Source: an uncultured bacterium
GTDB taxonomy: Bacteria > Planctomycetota > Phycisphaerae > Phycisphaerales > SM1A02
Direction: 5' to 3'
Assembly: GCA_903911205.1 (NCBI GenBank)
Contig: CAIWCL010000214.1
Location: 1 to 55,932, forward strand
DNA length: 55,932 bases
Below are positions 42,061-51,306 of this stretch, piece after piece. The notes beneath the pieces are model-generated. The model had not been told where the DNA came from. It did not search any database and was given only the letters and a program-made list of their open reading frames with translations. The position numbers and the translations under genes were made by a program. Within the stretch, counting starts at the first letter, position 1. Every line of letters starts with the position of its first letter.

Positions 42061-43224
42061 TCAGTTGCCGCGATTGACGCGTGCGACCAACTGACCGCGC
42101 TCATGATTCAGTCGCGCACGACTGTGGTCGTCGACCGACCAACTGCGTGTCGCATCAATTGCAGCAAGCGCGTTCTGCGCTTGTTCGAGTGTCATCGCTG
42201 AAATCTGCGTGTCCTCAAGCCGCGGAGGCAGCTGCGAACGATCCACATACTCAACGCCCTCCTGACCGCCATCGCCCTCGGGCTCACCCGATGCCGGCGT
42301 GGGCAGACGCTGCGGAGCCATCGCACTCGACGGAAGATCGCCCTCTGGCCCTGGGCCGCTCGGTTGATCTGCGCCGGGCTCATCGCCAGGACCGCCACCT
42401 TGCGGGTTCGTTGGCTGCGGATTGGTCGGTTGCGGGTTCGCCGGCGGAAGAGTCGTTGGTGTGACTTGCGGAGATCCCGCGGGTGCCACCGGTCCACCTG
42501 CGCCAGCTGATCCAGTTCCGCCACGGCCGAGCGGCGCGCCGGACGTCGCCGCGTTCGAGTTGGCAGAGCCTTGGCCAGAACCCGGCGCAGTGATGGGATT
42601 GGCAGCAGGCGTCGTTCCCGTTGCTGCGGCGCCGCTTCCCTCCACGATGCCACTCATCGTTCCCGCAGGCATGCCGCCACGGAGGAACGACTCGTTGATC
42701 CGCGGCCAGAGATTCACGGTGTATTCGCCGCGTTGGTAACCAAGTTTGACGCTGTACGGCGCGTTGATCTCAAGGACCTTGATGCCAGATTTGGTCTCGC
42801 CGAGTTTGATGCGCTTGTCCGCGTCGCTCAACGTCGAGAACATGACGTAGTCACCGAAGACGCTCGTTGGAGCCGGTCCGGTGTAACTCGCGGGCGGTGG
42901 CGGCGGGCCTGGATCCGGCGGCGGCGCGACAGGCTTCGGCTGCTCGACGACCTTCGGTCGGCGCACGGGAGCGGGAGGCAACTGGTACATCGAGCGGCCG
43001 ACGAAACGCGCTCGGCTTGTCTCTAACAGGTTGCCTTCATCCTTCTGCAGCAGCGCGATCGGGTCAGCTTCCTCTGCGGTCAGCGAGGGAGAAATGACCG
43101 CGCTCATCACGCTTGCCACACCCTGCCACACGATCACCGCAGAGATGCCGATCGCGATCGTAGAGATCACGACGGGCTTCGAAACGCGCAGGCCAGGGGG
43201 GAGGCGTTCAAGAAGTTCTTTCAT
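42061..43224 (-). CDS. GspC/PilP-like inner-membrane protein
   Basis: A 387-residue protein. After a short cytoplasmic N-terminus one membrane helix (about 16-36) leads to a Pro-rich stretch (PPPDPGPPPPPASYTGP). The segment at about 115-175 (SVFGDYVMFSTLSDADKRIKLGE, SGIKVLEINAPYSVKLGYQRGEY) matches the homology region of GspC and PilP, which contacts secretin N0 in the periplasm. A Gly/Pro/Asn-rich linker (PANPQPTNPQPTNPQ) and a short helical end follow; no PDZ domain is visible. ATG 43224 overlaps the upstream stop as ATGA. Confidence 0.8.
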   Translation of the reverse strand: MKELLERLPPGLRVSKPVVISTIAIGISAVIVWQGVASVMSAVISPSLTAEEADPIALLQKDEGNLLETSRARFVGRSMYQLPPAPVRRPKVVEQPKPVAPPPDPGPPPPPASYTGPAPTSVFGDYVMFSTLSDADKRIKLGETKSGIKVLEINAPYSVKLGYQRGEYTVNLWPRINESFLRGGMPAGTMSGIVEGSGAAATGTTPAANPITAPGSGQGSANSNAATSGAPLGRGGTGSAGAGGPVAPAGSPQVTPTTLPPANPQPTNPQPTNPQGGGPGDEPGADQPSGPGPEGDLPSSAMAPQRLPTPASGEPEGDGGQEGVEYVDRSQLPPRLEDTQISAMTLEQAQNALAAIDATRSWSVDDHSRARLNHERGQLVARVNRGN

Positions 43225-43865
43225 GCCCCACCTCGCTTGGGTGTTCGCTTGAGGACGCCCCACTTCTCGACGCTCATCTGAACCGCCACGCGCTTCGTCG
43301 CGGGGGCGTAGGTGAGTTTGAGATCGGTGATGGCATCGATATCCGCGCTGCCGTCGAGATCCGCGATGATCGCGGTGACATCATCAGGCGCAGCTTCGAA
43401 AGAGATGTCGGCGATGGTTCGCCCCATCGTGCCGCCAAGCGGACCAGCGATATCTCCCAAGACATCGGTACCGAGTTGTTGGCCTCGGCGAAGGTCTTGC
43501 GAGTATTTCGAAACGCCTTTCTTCCGCAGCACCGAATCCACCGTTGCTGCAAGTTTGCGCATGCCCTTCGCTTCGTCTTCAGGAACCTCGTTCGGTCCGT
43601 ATGCGATCGCGTTGGCGGCGACTTCCGGTGGCAGTCCATCGGCGCGCTCCGCGGCGCGATCAAGCATTGCAACCCAGCGCTCGGAACGCTCGTTCATGCG
43701 ATCGGCGATCGGCCAGATAGCCTCGTCGAGGATGAGAAAGCCGCCGAACAGAGTACCGGCCATCACGCCCCATTTGGCTGCACGTGGAAGCGTGCCGAAC
43801 CACGTGATGACTCGCGCAAATGGATCGCGCTCGGCTGTGGTGGAGTTGGACTTCGCTTTGCTCAC
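43221..43865 (-). CDS. GspM/PilO-like inner-membrane protein
   Basis: A 214-residue protein with a cytoplasmic tail, one membrane helix (about 31-46), a coiled segment and a C-terminal ferredoxin-like domain. The end (ISFEAAPDDVTAIIADLD, IDAITDLKLTY, VAVQMSVEKW) has the strand-helix-strand pattern of PilO and GspM, which dimerise with GspL/PilN to form the inner-membrane assembly. GTG 43865 overlaps the upstream stop (GTGA), and its own stop overlaps the gspC-like ATG, so the three are coupled. Confidence 0.82.
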   Translation of the reverse strand: MSKAKSNSTTAERDPFARVITWFGTLPRAAKWGVMAGTLFGGFLILDEAIWPIADRMNERSERWVAMLDRAAERADGLPPEVAANAIAYGPNEVPEDEAKGMRKLAATVDSVLRKKGVSKYSQDLRRGQQLGTDVLGDIAGPLGGTMGRTIADISFEAAPDDVTAIIADLDGSADIDAITDLKLTYAPATKRVAVQMSVEKWGVLKRTPKRGGA

Positions 43866-45982
43866 GTCAGGCTCTTCAAGTAATCGAGGATGCGGTTGAA
43901 GTCGGTTTGGAGGCGCTTTCGCGTTGCCTCATCGAGGTCGGCTCGTCCCTTCGCTTTCGCGAAGTCGGAGAGAAGTCCTCGGGCTTGGTCGCGCGTCATG
44001 GCGCGGAGTTCTTCATCGGTGAACGTTGCGGGGATCTGCGCGTTCGCGAGTGCGGTGGCAGCGGGGCCACCGCCTGCACCAGCGCCGCTTGGAAGAGTGC
44101 TCGGGGCGGCACCTGCGCCTGAACCTGCACCCGCGCCGGAGGTGGTACCTGCGCTGCTCGCACTACCAGCACTCGCACCGCCGGCACTTGAACCACCGTT
44201 GCTTGAACCCTCATTGGTCGGACGGCGTGTGATTCCGCGTGCGGGTCCGCCAATCGACGAGGTTCCGCCGCGGCGCGATGACGATGCGCCCTCTTCAGCA
44301 GTGGCGACGTTGGTCTCGCCGGTCTCGCCGGACTCGCTCATCTCGTCCGACTCGCCGTTGGCGGCGAGTTGTTCGCCACGCGAAGAGGATGCGCGGGAGT
44401 CATCTTCCGACGCACCAGATGAGCCGCCAGAGGAGGCGCGGGATGAGCCCGAGGCACTCGCCGAGGACGCTCCACTGCCTCCATCCTCATCCTCGCCAGG
44501 CTTTCCGTACTTGCGCTGCGCAAGCGTCGTTTTCGCCCAATCGCGCGCTTCTGGATATTGGCTCGCGAGTGTTGGACGCACGATTGGCGCCTCAATATCA
44601 AACTTCAGGATGCCGCGGCCATCACCTGCATCAAAGCGGGGGCGGGACTTCTCGAAGACTCCAGAAGCATCCATGTTGGAAGCCATCTCGGTCACGAGAT
44701 TCTCGGCGTAGATGTCGCTCTTCGCCTCGGAAACCCCGCGAACGGAGACGCCCTGCGTTCCCGAAAGCTGGATTGATTCGATCTCAATCCCGTCCGGCGT
44801 GCAGCACGCGAGATCTCCGAGGATCTTCGTCACGGGGAGCGTGCGCTTCCCGAGTTCGCGGTAGTGCGAGATGCGTTGATCAATCGCCTTCTGGTTTCGC
44901 TCGAAGACGGCCGGTTCTTCCGGCATCTTCCACTGGATGACCGCGGAGCGCATCCACGCAAACGCAACTGGTGCAAAGCCGACGATGATGAATCCGGCCA
45001 CGCAGGCGCGAAGCGCGCGTGCTGGATCGGAGTAGCGCTTGACGAGAAGTTCGACGCGCGAGGTCTTCACGCCCTCTTCAACACGCTGCAAACGAGCGAG
45101 CTCGCCGAGCGGCCCCGTCGCGATGATCGTCGCGCCGAGGAGAATCGCCCAATCGTTCCACCAATTGCTTTCGGACTCTGCCGCGACCACTTGCACAGAA
45201 AGACGAGATCGCAACTGCGCGATCGCGTCGCGAGCGATCATGACCGTCGTGCGATCTCCGCGCTGTGAGGCGGTTGCTTCGGTCGCCGCAACCATGGCTG
45301 CGATCTTCGATGGCTCAATCCCGGCGTTGAGGACCGTTTCTGCGATCGCTTGGCGAACGCCGTTCGCCCAATCGGCAGGGTCATCGGCGCTGGCAGTTTC
45401 GCGCGCGGCTCGGAGCACAAGGCCCTTGCGGCCTTCCATCGCGATGGCAATCGAGCCACTCTCGCGGTCGGCGAAGACAGCGGGGGTGTCACCGGAGCCA
45501 AGCGGAATCAGCGCAGCGACTTCGGGTACGTAACGAACAATTTTCTCCTGCCGCGTCGAGAAGCCAGAGTCGACATCGCCGCTTGCCGGAATCGGCCACG
45601 CAACGATGACACCCTGTCGGTCGGCGTCGCCGGTGTCGGGCATGATGCCGAGCCCCATACAGCCTGCCGGGATCGCGCCGAGGAACATGCCTTCTGCCTG
45701 AAGTCTCATGGCAGCAAGCATTTGCGACTGGATGGCATTCGGAAGCGTCGTTTGTCGGACGATCGTCGACGAAGCGGGGAGCATCACGCGCACGTCGCCA
45801 CAACGGCTCGATTCGGTCCACGTGAGCAGGGCGTTGACCGGATCGCTTCCCTCAAACTCGCGGGCATCAAGCACCGTCGGTCGCTCGCCCTTTCGGACGA
45901 GCAGAGCGCGCACCCGATCGGCACGTCGTTCGGCGACCGCTACAAGCTGGTCGTCGTAGGTTGTCGGCGTGTTGGGCTTCAC
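43862..45982 (-). CDS. GspL / PilM-PilN-like protein with Ser/Gly-rich tail
   Basis: A 706-residue protein. Residues 1-300 look like an actin-like cytoplasmic domain (VMLPASSTIVRQTTLP, FADRESGSIAIAMEGRKGLV). One membrane helix lies at about 323-343, followed by a PilN/GspL periplasmic domain (QKAIDQRISHYRELGKRTLPVTKIL, IEIESIQLSGTQGVSVRGVS). A long Ser/Gly/Ala/Glu-rich tail (about 500-640) precedes a C-terminal helical part (FTDEELRAMTRDQARGLLSDFAKAKG). The tail is not usual in GspL. It should link the ATPase GspE to the inner-membrane complex. GTG 45982 overlaps the gspK stop by four bases. Confidence 0.82.
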   Translation of the reverse strand: MKPNTPTTYDDQLVAVAERRADRVRALLVRKGERPTVLDAREFEGSDPVNALLTWTESSRCGDVRVMLPASSTIVRQTTLPNAIQSQMLAAMRLQAEGMFLGAIPAGCMGLGIMPDTGDADRQGVIVAWPIPASGDVDSGFSTRQEKIVRYVPEVAALIPLGSGDTPAVFADRESGSIAIAMEGRKGLVLRAARETASADDPADWANGVRQAIAETVLNAGIEPSKIAAMVAATEATASQRGDRTTVMIARDAIAQLRSRLSVQVVAAESESNWWNDWAILLGATIIATGPLGELARLQRVEEGVKTSRVELLVKRYSDPARALRACVAGFIIVGFAPVAFAWMRSAVIQWKMPEEPAVFERNQKAIDQRISHYRELGKRTLPVTKILGDLACCTPDGIEIESIQLSGTQGVSVRGVSEAKSDIYAENLVTEMASNMDASGVFEKSRPRFDAGDGRGILKFDIEAPIVRPTLASQYPEARDWAKTTLAQRKYGKPGEDEDGGSGASSASASGSSRASSGGSSGASEDDSRASSSRGEQLAANGESDEMSESGETGETNVATAEEGASSSRRGGTSSIGGPARGITRRPTNEGSSNGGSSAGGASAGSASSAGTTSGAGAGSGAGAAPSTLPSGAGAGGGPAATALANAQIPATFTDEELRAMTRDQARGLLSDFAKAKGRADLDEATRKRLQTDFNRILDYLKSLT

Positions 45983-47445
45983 TGCTCTCGGTACTCCAGA
46001 ATGCGCGCGGGAAGAGTCGAACGATCCAGAACGGCCGTGATTTCAACTTCGAGTCCGGTTGTCGCAGATCGTCCACGACTCGTCACGGTGAACACGTAGC
46101 TCTGTGTATCGGCCATCGGAGCCAAGGCGGCGAGCGCTTGAGGAGTGATCCTACTTGAATCTCGAAGGTCCGAGATGGAAAGGAGTCCGGAACTCGAAGC
46201 GCTCCGCTGAGCAATGATGGCATCAGCGCTGATCGGATCATCGGGCAGCATGGCTCGAAGAATCGCCGGAGAAACCGTATTCAGATTGACCTTGCCGATG
46301 ATCGGTGCGGTGCCGTCGTCGAGCGTGGCCTCTTGGAAGATCTTGCGCAATTGTTGCTGATCGAGAGATTGAATTCGGTTCTGACCACCCGCCGCCTGAC
46401 CTCCGCGCATGCCGGAGGAGCTTCGGCCACTCTGTCGGCCACCAGTTTGCCCGCCATTTTGCCCACCCGTCTGCCCGCCCATCTGCCCCGATGCGCCGCC
46501 CGTCGGGGTTCGGCCATTCTGGGCACCCGCGGTCGCGAGCGTGTTGAGATCCTGCGTGAGCAGCATTTCGAGCTTCGCGTCCGAACGCTTGGCGAAGGTC
46601 GCGAGTGACGCGGCTTGCTGTGCGTTCACGCCAAGCCGCTCTTGCATCTCCTCCGGTGTTGCCTCCTTGAGATTGAGACGCTCGGTTCCGGAGGAAGAAA
46701 GGAGACTTCCTGCGCTGCGGGCGGTCAGTGCGCCACTCCAACCCGCGTCGAGGAGTCCGTCCGCGTCATCATTTGGCTCACTCAGTGCGCCGTCATTCTC
46801 GTTGGGGTCGAGGCGACCGTTCAGATTCGCGTCCTCGCCACGAACCGATGAAGGAAACGCGCCGGCGACGAGTTCAAGTTCGGCGATCGTGCGCAACGGC
46901 GCGTTCCGCGGCTCGTAGCCAACATCGCGATTGACGTAATAGTCGTATTCGGCGCCCATCATGCCCGCGTTGTCATCGGTGTCGCGCCAATCCACGATCG
47001 CGTCGGCCACGTCGAGGCTCATACCGCTCAACTCAAGGAGGGTCGCCTTCGTCGCGTTGTTGACGTTGATTTTCGCGTGTTCGTCCTGCGGACCGCGAAT
47101 CTCGACACCGTCCTCAACGTGCCGAATCTCCCAGCTGCCCGAGGCGAGCTCGCCATCGGCGACGAGTTCGAGATCCTTAAACATCTGCCGTGCGTCCGTC
47201 GGATCGGGCTCCTCGGTGTGGTACTCGAGGACGGCGAGCGTCTCCTCGATACCTGCGCGCGCAGCCCAACGAGCTTCGACTTTCGCGATCGCTTCGCGGC
47301 CCATCGTCGCGGCACGGAAGCCCAGGACTTGCGCAGCGCCCACGATGACAGCCGCGATCGCGACCGCCCAGATCACGAGAACGATGACAGATCCACGACG
47401 CCCGTGAGCAGTCCTGCGGCGATGGCTCGGAGGAGCGAATTTCAC
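45979..47445 (-). CDS. gspK: Type II secretion minor pseudopilin GspK
   Basis: A 488-residue protein, longer than the usual 300-330. The N-terminus (RRGSVIVLVIWAVAIAAVIVG) is a GspK-like start and the helix-hairpin-helix pattern INVNNATKATLLELSG and VADAIVDWRDTDD is diagnostic; a second such pattern, VNLNTVSPAILRAMLPDD, follows. A calcium-type loop (EDANLNGRLDPNEND, DDADGLLDAG) and a Gly/Gln-rich insertion (GGQTGGQNGGQTGG, around residue 325) explain the extra length. GspK caps the pseudopilus with GspI and GspJ. GTG 47445 overlaps the gspJ stop by four bases. Confidence 0.92.
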   Translation of the reverse strand: MKFAPPSHRRRTAHGRRGSVIVLVIWAVAIAAVIVGAAQVLGFRAATMGREAIAKVEARWAARAGIEETLAVLEYHTEEPDPTDARQMFKDLELVADGELASGSWEIRHVEDGVEIRGPQDEHAKINVNNATKATLLELSGMSLDVADAIVDWRDTDDNAGMMGAEYDYYVNRDVGYEPRNAPLRTIAELELVAGAFPSSVRGEDANLNGRLDPNENDGALSEPNDDADGLLDAGWSGALTARSAGSLLSSSGTERLNLKEATPEEMQERLGVNAQQAASLATFAKRSDAKLEMLLTQDLNTLATAGAQNGRTPTGGASGQMGGQTGGQNGGQTGGRQSGRSSSGMRGGQAAGGQNRIQSLDQQQLRKIFQEATLDDGTAPIIGKVNLNTVSPAILRAMLPDDPISADAIIAQRSASSSGLLSISDLRDSSRITPQALAALAPMADTQSYVFTVTSRGRSATTGLEVEITAVLDRSTLPARILEYREQ

Positions 47446-48482
47446 CCGCGATTCCCCCGTGATCCCATCATGCCGCCGTTTCCACGGCCTCCACCCGGAC
47501 GATTGCCGGAGATACCTCCAGGGCGACCAGTTCCGGGTCGGGTTCCACCAAACGCGCCGTCACCAGGTCGTCCACCACCGGATTGGCCACCACCACCGGG
47601 CCGTCCGCCACCACCGGGTCGGCCACCGCCACCATTTTCGCCAAACTCACCACCACCGCCACCACCACCACCGCCACCACCACCGCCGGCAGTCTGGTCA
47701 CCGCCGCCACCATCCCCTGTCGGTGTTCCGCCTTCATCCGTGGAAGGGTTGGTTCCATCATCCATCACGTCTTCCTCTTCTTCGGGCGGAGGAGGTGGGG
47801 GCACGATGCGGTCGATCGGAACTTGGGTACGAAGCACGGCGAGCGCCTTTCCAGGCTCACTCACTTCACCTCCCGGCACATCGCCGGTTGCGGTGACCGT
47901 GATGCGGAGCGCCCACGGCAAGCCGAGCTCATCGGAGTCCCAGTCGGGGTACCAAGCCTCGCCGTCGTAGGCCTCAATCGAAATGCCAACGATGCCATCG
48001 ACAGAAGGCATTGCCACGCCGCCACCTTCACCGTTCTCATCCGGAACAGCATCGCGGCGCATCCAGAGGACACCGCCGTCCGAGTCATCCATCACGCGAT
48101 ACTGCGATTCGTACTCGCCGCCTTCGCCTTGATACTCGTCGCGCTGCATTGGTCGAAGGCGCGTGTTGTAGACGAGCACCTCGTCGCGATCCATTGGTCC
48201 GTACTCTGAATAGCTTTGCCCGTCGAGCAGAACGAGGCGGGTATCGAAGAGATCCGCACTGCGAACGATCGACGAAAGGTCGCGCCGCATCGAATCAATC
48301 GCAGCGGTCGCGCGTGTGACCGCATCAAGTCGCGTCCGCGTCACGTCACGCGCGCGGCCAATGCGCGAAAGGACGGTGCTGATTGTCACGACAACGATCG
48401 CGCTCACCGAAATCGCAACCACGAGTTCCATGATGGTGAAGCCGCGTTGGCCGTGGTTGTTCTGCATGTGTTCACGGCGCAT
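47442..48482 (-). CDS. gspJ: Type II secretion minor pseudopilin GspJ with poly-Gly tail
   Basis: A 346-residue protein. The prepilin site is G14|F15TIME with Glu19 at +5, followed by a membrane helix. A GspJ-type domain (RRDLSSIVRSADL, LLDGQSYSEYGP, RDEVLVYNTRL, ALRITVTATGDV) covers residues to about 235. The tail (about 240-346) is low complexity: acidic, then a poly-Gly run and GRPGGGG repeats, unusual for GspJ and possibly exposed at the pseudopilus tip. ATG 48482 is preferred since AAGGAG lies nine bases upstream; it overlaps the gspI end by 11 bases. Product coupled to gspK by a GTGA overlap. Confidence 0.88.
   Translation of the reverse strand: MRREHMQNNHGQRGFTIMELVVAISVSAIVVVTISTVLSRIGRARDVTRTRLDAVTRATAAIDSMRRDLSSIVRSADLFDTRLVLLDGQSYSEYGPMDRDEVLVYNTRLRPMQRDEYQGEGGEYESQYRVMDDSDGGVLWMRRDAVPDENGEGGGVAMPSVDGIVGISIEAYDGEAWYPDWDSDELGLPWALRITVTATGDVPGGEVSEPGKALAVLRTQVPIDRIVPPPPPPEEEEDVMDDGTNPSTDEGGTPTGDGGGGDQTAGGGGGGGGGGGGGEFGENGGGGRPGGGGRPGGGGQSGGGRPGDGAFGGTRPGTGRPGGISGNRPGGGRGNGGMMGSRGNRG
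47540..47710 (-). repeat. Gly-rich coding low-complexity tract in gspJ
   Basis: Repeated GGT/GGC-type codons and CCACCACCGG-like units (plus strand) encode a run of Gly residues and GRPGGGG repeats in the GspJ tail. Confidence 0.75.
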
Positions 48483-48990
48483 CTTCGGTGGCTCCTTCGC
48501 GCGCGGCGCGACGTTCCTCCCATCGGGCGGCTCGGTCGAGCGGCTCGTAGGGCTCTCGCACTGGATCAGGTTCATCTCCGCGTTTCTCTGCGATCCGCGT
48601 TTCGATCGAATACTCGCGACCCGAATCGTGGACGAGCGAGACGACAACGTGGGCAGGAACGCCTGCACCACCTGGCGCAATGTCAATCTCGTACTCGAAG
48701 TCTTCGTAGGGGCTGCCCGCGTCGAACTTTCCGCGGGTTGGATGCAGATCTTCGAAGTCGACGGGTCCTTCGGTGAGCACCAGCGACAGCAACTCATCGA
48801 GCGCAGCGGCAGCGCGAATATCGATCTCGCCGCGGCGCTGCATGGTGAGTGCGTGTCCGCTCACTCCGAGGACTGCGATCATGCCGATTGCGAGAAGAAT
48901 GCCAGCGACGATCGCATCCATCAGCGCAAACCCACGGCGCATGGCGCGTCGCGGGCGCTTCAAAGCAGAGATGCGTCGTGCGGTCATCAT
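48472..48990 (-). CDS. gspI: Type II secretion minor pseudopilin GspI
   Basis: A 172-residue protein. The leader ends RRG|FALMD, followed by a membrane helix IVAGILLAIGMIAVLGV; the +5 residue is Asp where Glu is normal. The globular part (FDAGSPYEDFEYEIDIAPGG, AHVVVSLVHDSGREYSIETRI) fits the GspI position in the operon, and the C-terminus is highly charged. ATG 48990 is preferred: GGAGG lies seven bases upstream and the start overlaps the gspH stop by one base (TGATG). Codons upstream of it (TTG, GTG) are possible but weaker. It nucleates the tip complex with GspJ and GspK. Confidence 0.87.
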   Translation of the reverse strand: MMTARRISALKRPRRAMRRGFALMDAIVAGILLAIGMIAVLGVSGHALTMQRRGEIDIRAAAALDELLSLVLTEGPVDFEDLHPTRGKFDAGSPYEDFEYEIDIAPGGAGVPAHVVVSLVHDSGREYSIETRIAEKRGDEPDPVREPYEPLDRAARWEERRAAREGATEDAP

Positions 48991-49601
48991 CACCAAGCCT
49001 CCATCGAAGAACCCTGCGCATCGAGGTCGATCGGCGCGCGCGCAGCGCTCATCGGGTCGTCCGATCGCAGTGGCGTGGAGGAGTAGTTCTCAAGCACGAT
49101 CGTCAACTGCTTCTCGAGTCCCACAAGATCGAGTTCGATCCGCGGGCGACTGCCGTCGGGATGAGTCGGAATGTTCCACGCGTCACTCGACGACATCTCG
49201 GCTTCATCCGCGGCAGCGCGATCGATGTACATGCCTTCAGGAAGTTCCACCATGTTGCTCAAGCGATCAGGTTGCCACACGCGTGGGCCTTCAGGATCCT
49301 CTGGATTGAGGTCGTAAATCCAGAGGGAGACCTCACGAAGCGAGGGGTCGTAATAGAGACCGATTTGCTGCACGCCGGCTGCGTTCCGGAAGGCATACAT
49401 ACGAAGCAGATCCGCAACAGCGATGATCGCTTTTTCCTCGCGCTGACTTCGAACCGCGATCATCTTTGGCACGATCGCTGAAGCAACGATGGCCAAGATC
49501 GCGCACACAACGACGATCTCAACGATCGAGAACGCGCGCCGGAAGAGGCGCGCGCTCGAAGGAAGACGATGGAGACGTGTGCGTTGCACGAAGCGAGACA
49601 C
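48990..49601 (-). CDS. gspH: Type II secretion minor pseudopilin GspH
   Basis: A 203-residue protein with a class III leader RRA|FSIVE (Ala instead of Gly before the cleavage site, Glu at +5) and a membrane helix VVVCAILAIVASAIV. The following part (AVRSQREEKAIIAVADLLRMYAF, LREVSLWIYDL) is a typical pseudopilin helix and sheet. Its place after gspG and before gspI supports the GspH call over another class. The start is GTG 49601, six bases after the gspG stop. Confidence 0.85.
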   Translation of the reverse strand: MSRFVQRTRLHRLPSSARLFRRAFSIVEIVVVCAILAIVASAIVPKMIAVRSQREEKAIIAVADLLRMYAFRNAAGVQQIGLYYDPSLREVSLWIYDLNPEDPEGPRVWQPDRLSNMVELPEGMYIDRAAADEAEMSSSDAWNIPTHPDGSRPRIELDLVGLEKQLTIVLENYSSTPLRSDDPMSAARAPIDLDAQGSSMEAW

Positions 49602-49607
49602 CGGAAA

Positions 49608-50054
49608 TCAGCCGCCGCGGCTCTTCTTTGGATCGCGTCCGTGATAGATGTCGGCGTTGTCGCCTTCGCCGCCGGGAGCCTTGTCAGGCCCAAAGCTGTA
49701 GACATCGAATTCACGACCGATGCCCGGCACTGCGATTTGGTAGCGCGTTCCCCATGGATCAGTCAATGAGTCAACGCTGTCGATGTACTTGGGCACCAGT
49801 ACTTCGAGATCGAAGTCGCCTCCGAGCGAAGAGCCACGATTCTCGCTCAGGTAGATGGTCACTTGATCTGCGAGTTTGGTGGCCTCGATGAGGGCCTTGT
49901 CTTGGTTCGCGCTCGAGATACGGCCGAGAAGATTCGGCGCGATGATCGCAGCGAAGATCGCGACGATCGTGACCGCGACGATGACTTCGATGAGGCTAAA
50001 GCCGCGGCGAGCGGTGCGGCGAAGACGGCGATGGGTGCGATGGTTCGAATGCAT
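49608..50054 (-). CDS. gspG: Type II secretion major pseudopilin GspG
   Basis: A 148-residue protein. The prepilin site G18|F19SLIE with Glu23 at +5 is followed by a long membrane helix (VIVAVTIVAIFAAIIAP), then a helix (KALIEATKLADQVTIYL) and the calcium-binding GspG loop DPWGTRYQI to DVYSFGPDKAPGG. It is the main subunit of the pseudopilus that pushes substrates through GspD. ATG 50054 has an AAGGAAC ribosome-binding site. It sits directly after gspF and should be highly expressed. Confidence 0.95.
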   Translation of the reverse strand: MHSNHRTHRRLRRTARRGFSLIEVIVAVTIVAIFAAIIAPNLLGRISSANQDKALIEATKLADQVTIYLSENRGSSLGGDFDLEVLVPKYIDSVDSLTDPWGTRYQIAVPGIGREFDVYSFGPDKAPGGEGDNADIYHGRDPKKSRGG

Positions 50055-50073
50055 GGGTTCCTTCTTACTCCCG

Positions 50074-51291
50074 TCAGCCGACGGAGTTCTGCAACTGGAC
50101 GATCGGCAGCAGGATTGCCGCCAAGACGAAACTCGCGAGTAGTGCCATGACCACGATAAGCACGGTGGGGAGCACTCGGGTGAAGAGTTTGAGGGAGTTG
50201 TTCACTTGTCGGTCGAAACTACCAGCGGCATGCAGCAGCATCTGCTCGAGGCGGCCTGAGCGTTCGCCGATGTTGACAATCTGAATCAGGAGTGGCGGGA
50301 AGTGACCGCTTCGTTCGAGCGGATCTGCGAGCGACTGACCGGTCGTCACCTTTTCGGAAACTTGGTCGATCGCGTTTGTCAGCGCGGTGTTTCCAAGCGT
50401 ATCGCGCACAATCTTGAGTGCCGCGAGGATCGGAATACCTGCCGAGACGAGCGTCCCAAGCGTTCGCGTGAAGCGTGCAACGGCGATGTCGCGAACGAGT
50501 CGCCCAGCGACCGGGAGACGCAACACAAACGTATCGAACCGCAAGCGATTCGCGGGCTTCGCCAGCCAATTCCGCCAGGAGATCCACGCAAGGACGCCCG
50601 CCCCGAGCAGAACCAGCCACCACGCCTTGATGAAGTCCGAGACGTCCATCAAGATCATCGTTGGAAGTGGCATCTCGACATTGGGCGCATTCATGATCGG
50701 TTTCATGACGCGTGGGAGAACGAATGCGATGAGAATGACGACGCTCGCTGCGATGAGCCCGGCGATCATCAGCGGGTAGATCACGGCACCAACGACTTCG
50801 CGCCGGAGTTCCACCGACCGCTCGAGGAGATCCGCGAGTTGGTGCATGATTTCCGCGTTGCGTCCGGATGCGTCGGCGGCGCGGAGCATGCCAGTCGTCA
50901 TGTCATCAAACGGTGGTCCGTACTCTTTCGCCGCTTGATGGAGCGTGACGCCTGCTTCCACGCGATCGATCAGGTGATCGAGAATCGTTTGGAGGTTCTT
51001 ACTTGCAGCCTGTCGACGCACCGTCTTCAGTGCTTGCATGAGCGGAAGCCCCGCTTCGAGCGCAGTCGCGAGTTCGCGAACGAGATCTGCGAGTTCCGCG
51101 CGAGAAATCGTGGGGCGCACGAGTTTCTGTCCGGCAGCGAGCGCCGCATCTTCGGCACTCAACTGAACATCGAGCGCGGTCTCGCCCTTTTGGGCGATGA
51201 GTCGCATCGCTGATGGGCGATCGGGGGCCATGACGGAGCCGTTGCTCGTCGAGCCGTCCGCAGCGAGTGCTTGGTACGTAAACGTCGGCAT
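50074..51291 (-). CDS. gspF: Type II secretion inner-membrane platform protein GspF
   Basis: A 405-residue polytopic protein with two T2SF domains: ELATALEAGLPLMQALKTVRRQ in the first, RTLGTLVSAGIPILAALKIV and GERSGRLEQMLLHAAGS in the second. The N-terminus (TFTYQALAADGSTSNGSV) is the usual cytoplasmic strand region. Hydrophobic segments lie near 170-200, 220-240 and 375-395. It transmits ATPase motion to pseudopilin assembly. It lies 15 bases after gspE and 19 bases before gspG. Confidence 0.95.
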   Translation of the reverse strand: MPTFTYQALAADGSTSNGSVMAPDRPSAMRLIAQKGETALDVQLSAEDAALAAGQKLVRPTISRAELADLVRELATALEAGLPLMQALKTVRRQAASKNLQTILDHLIDRVEAGVTLHQAAKEYGPPFDDMTTGMLRAADASGRNAEIMHQLADLLERSVELRREVVGAVIYPLMIAGLIAASVVILIAFVLPRVMKPIMNAPNVEMPLPTMILMDVSDFIKAWWLVLLGAGVLAWISWRNWLAKPANRLRFDTFVLRLPVAGRLVRDIAVARFTRTLGTLVSAGIPILAALKIVRDTLGNTALTNAIDQVSEKVTTGQSLADPLERSGHFPPLLIQIVNIGERSGRLEQMLLHAAGSFDRQVNNSLKLFTRVLPTVLIVVMALLASFVLAAILLPIVQLQNSVG

Positions 51292-51306
51292 AGTGTTTCG
51301 CGCTGA

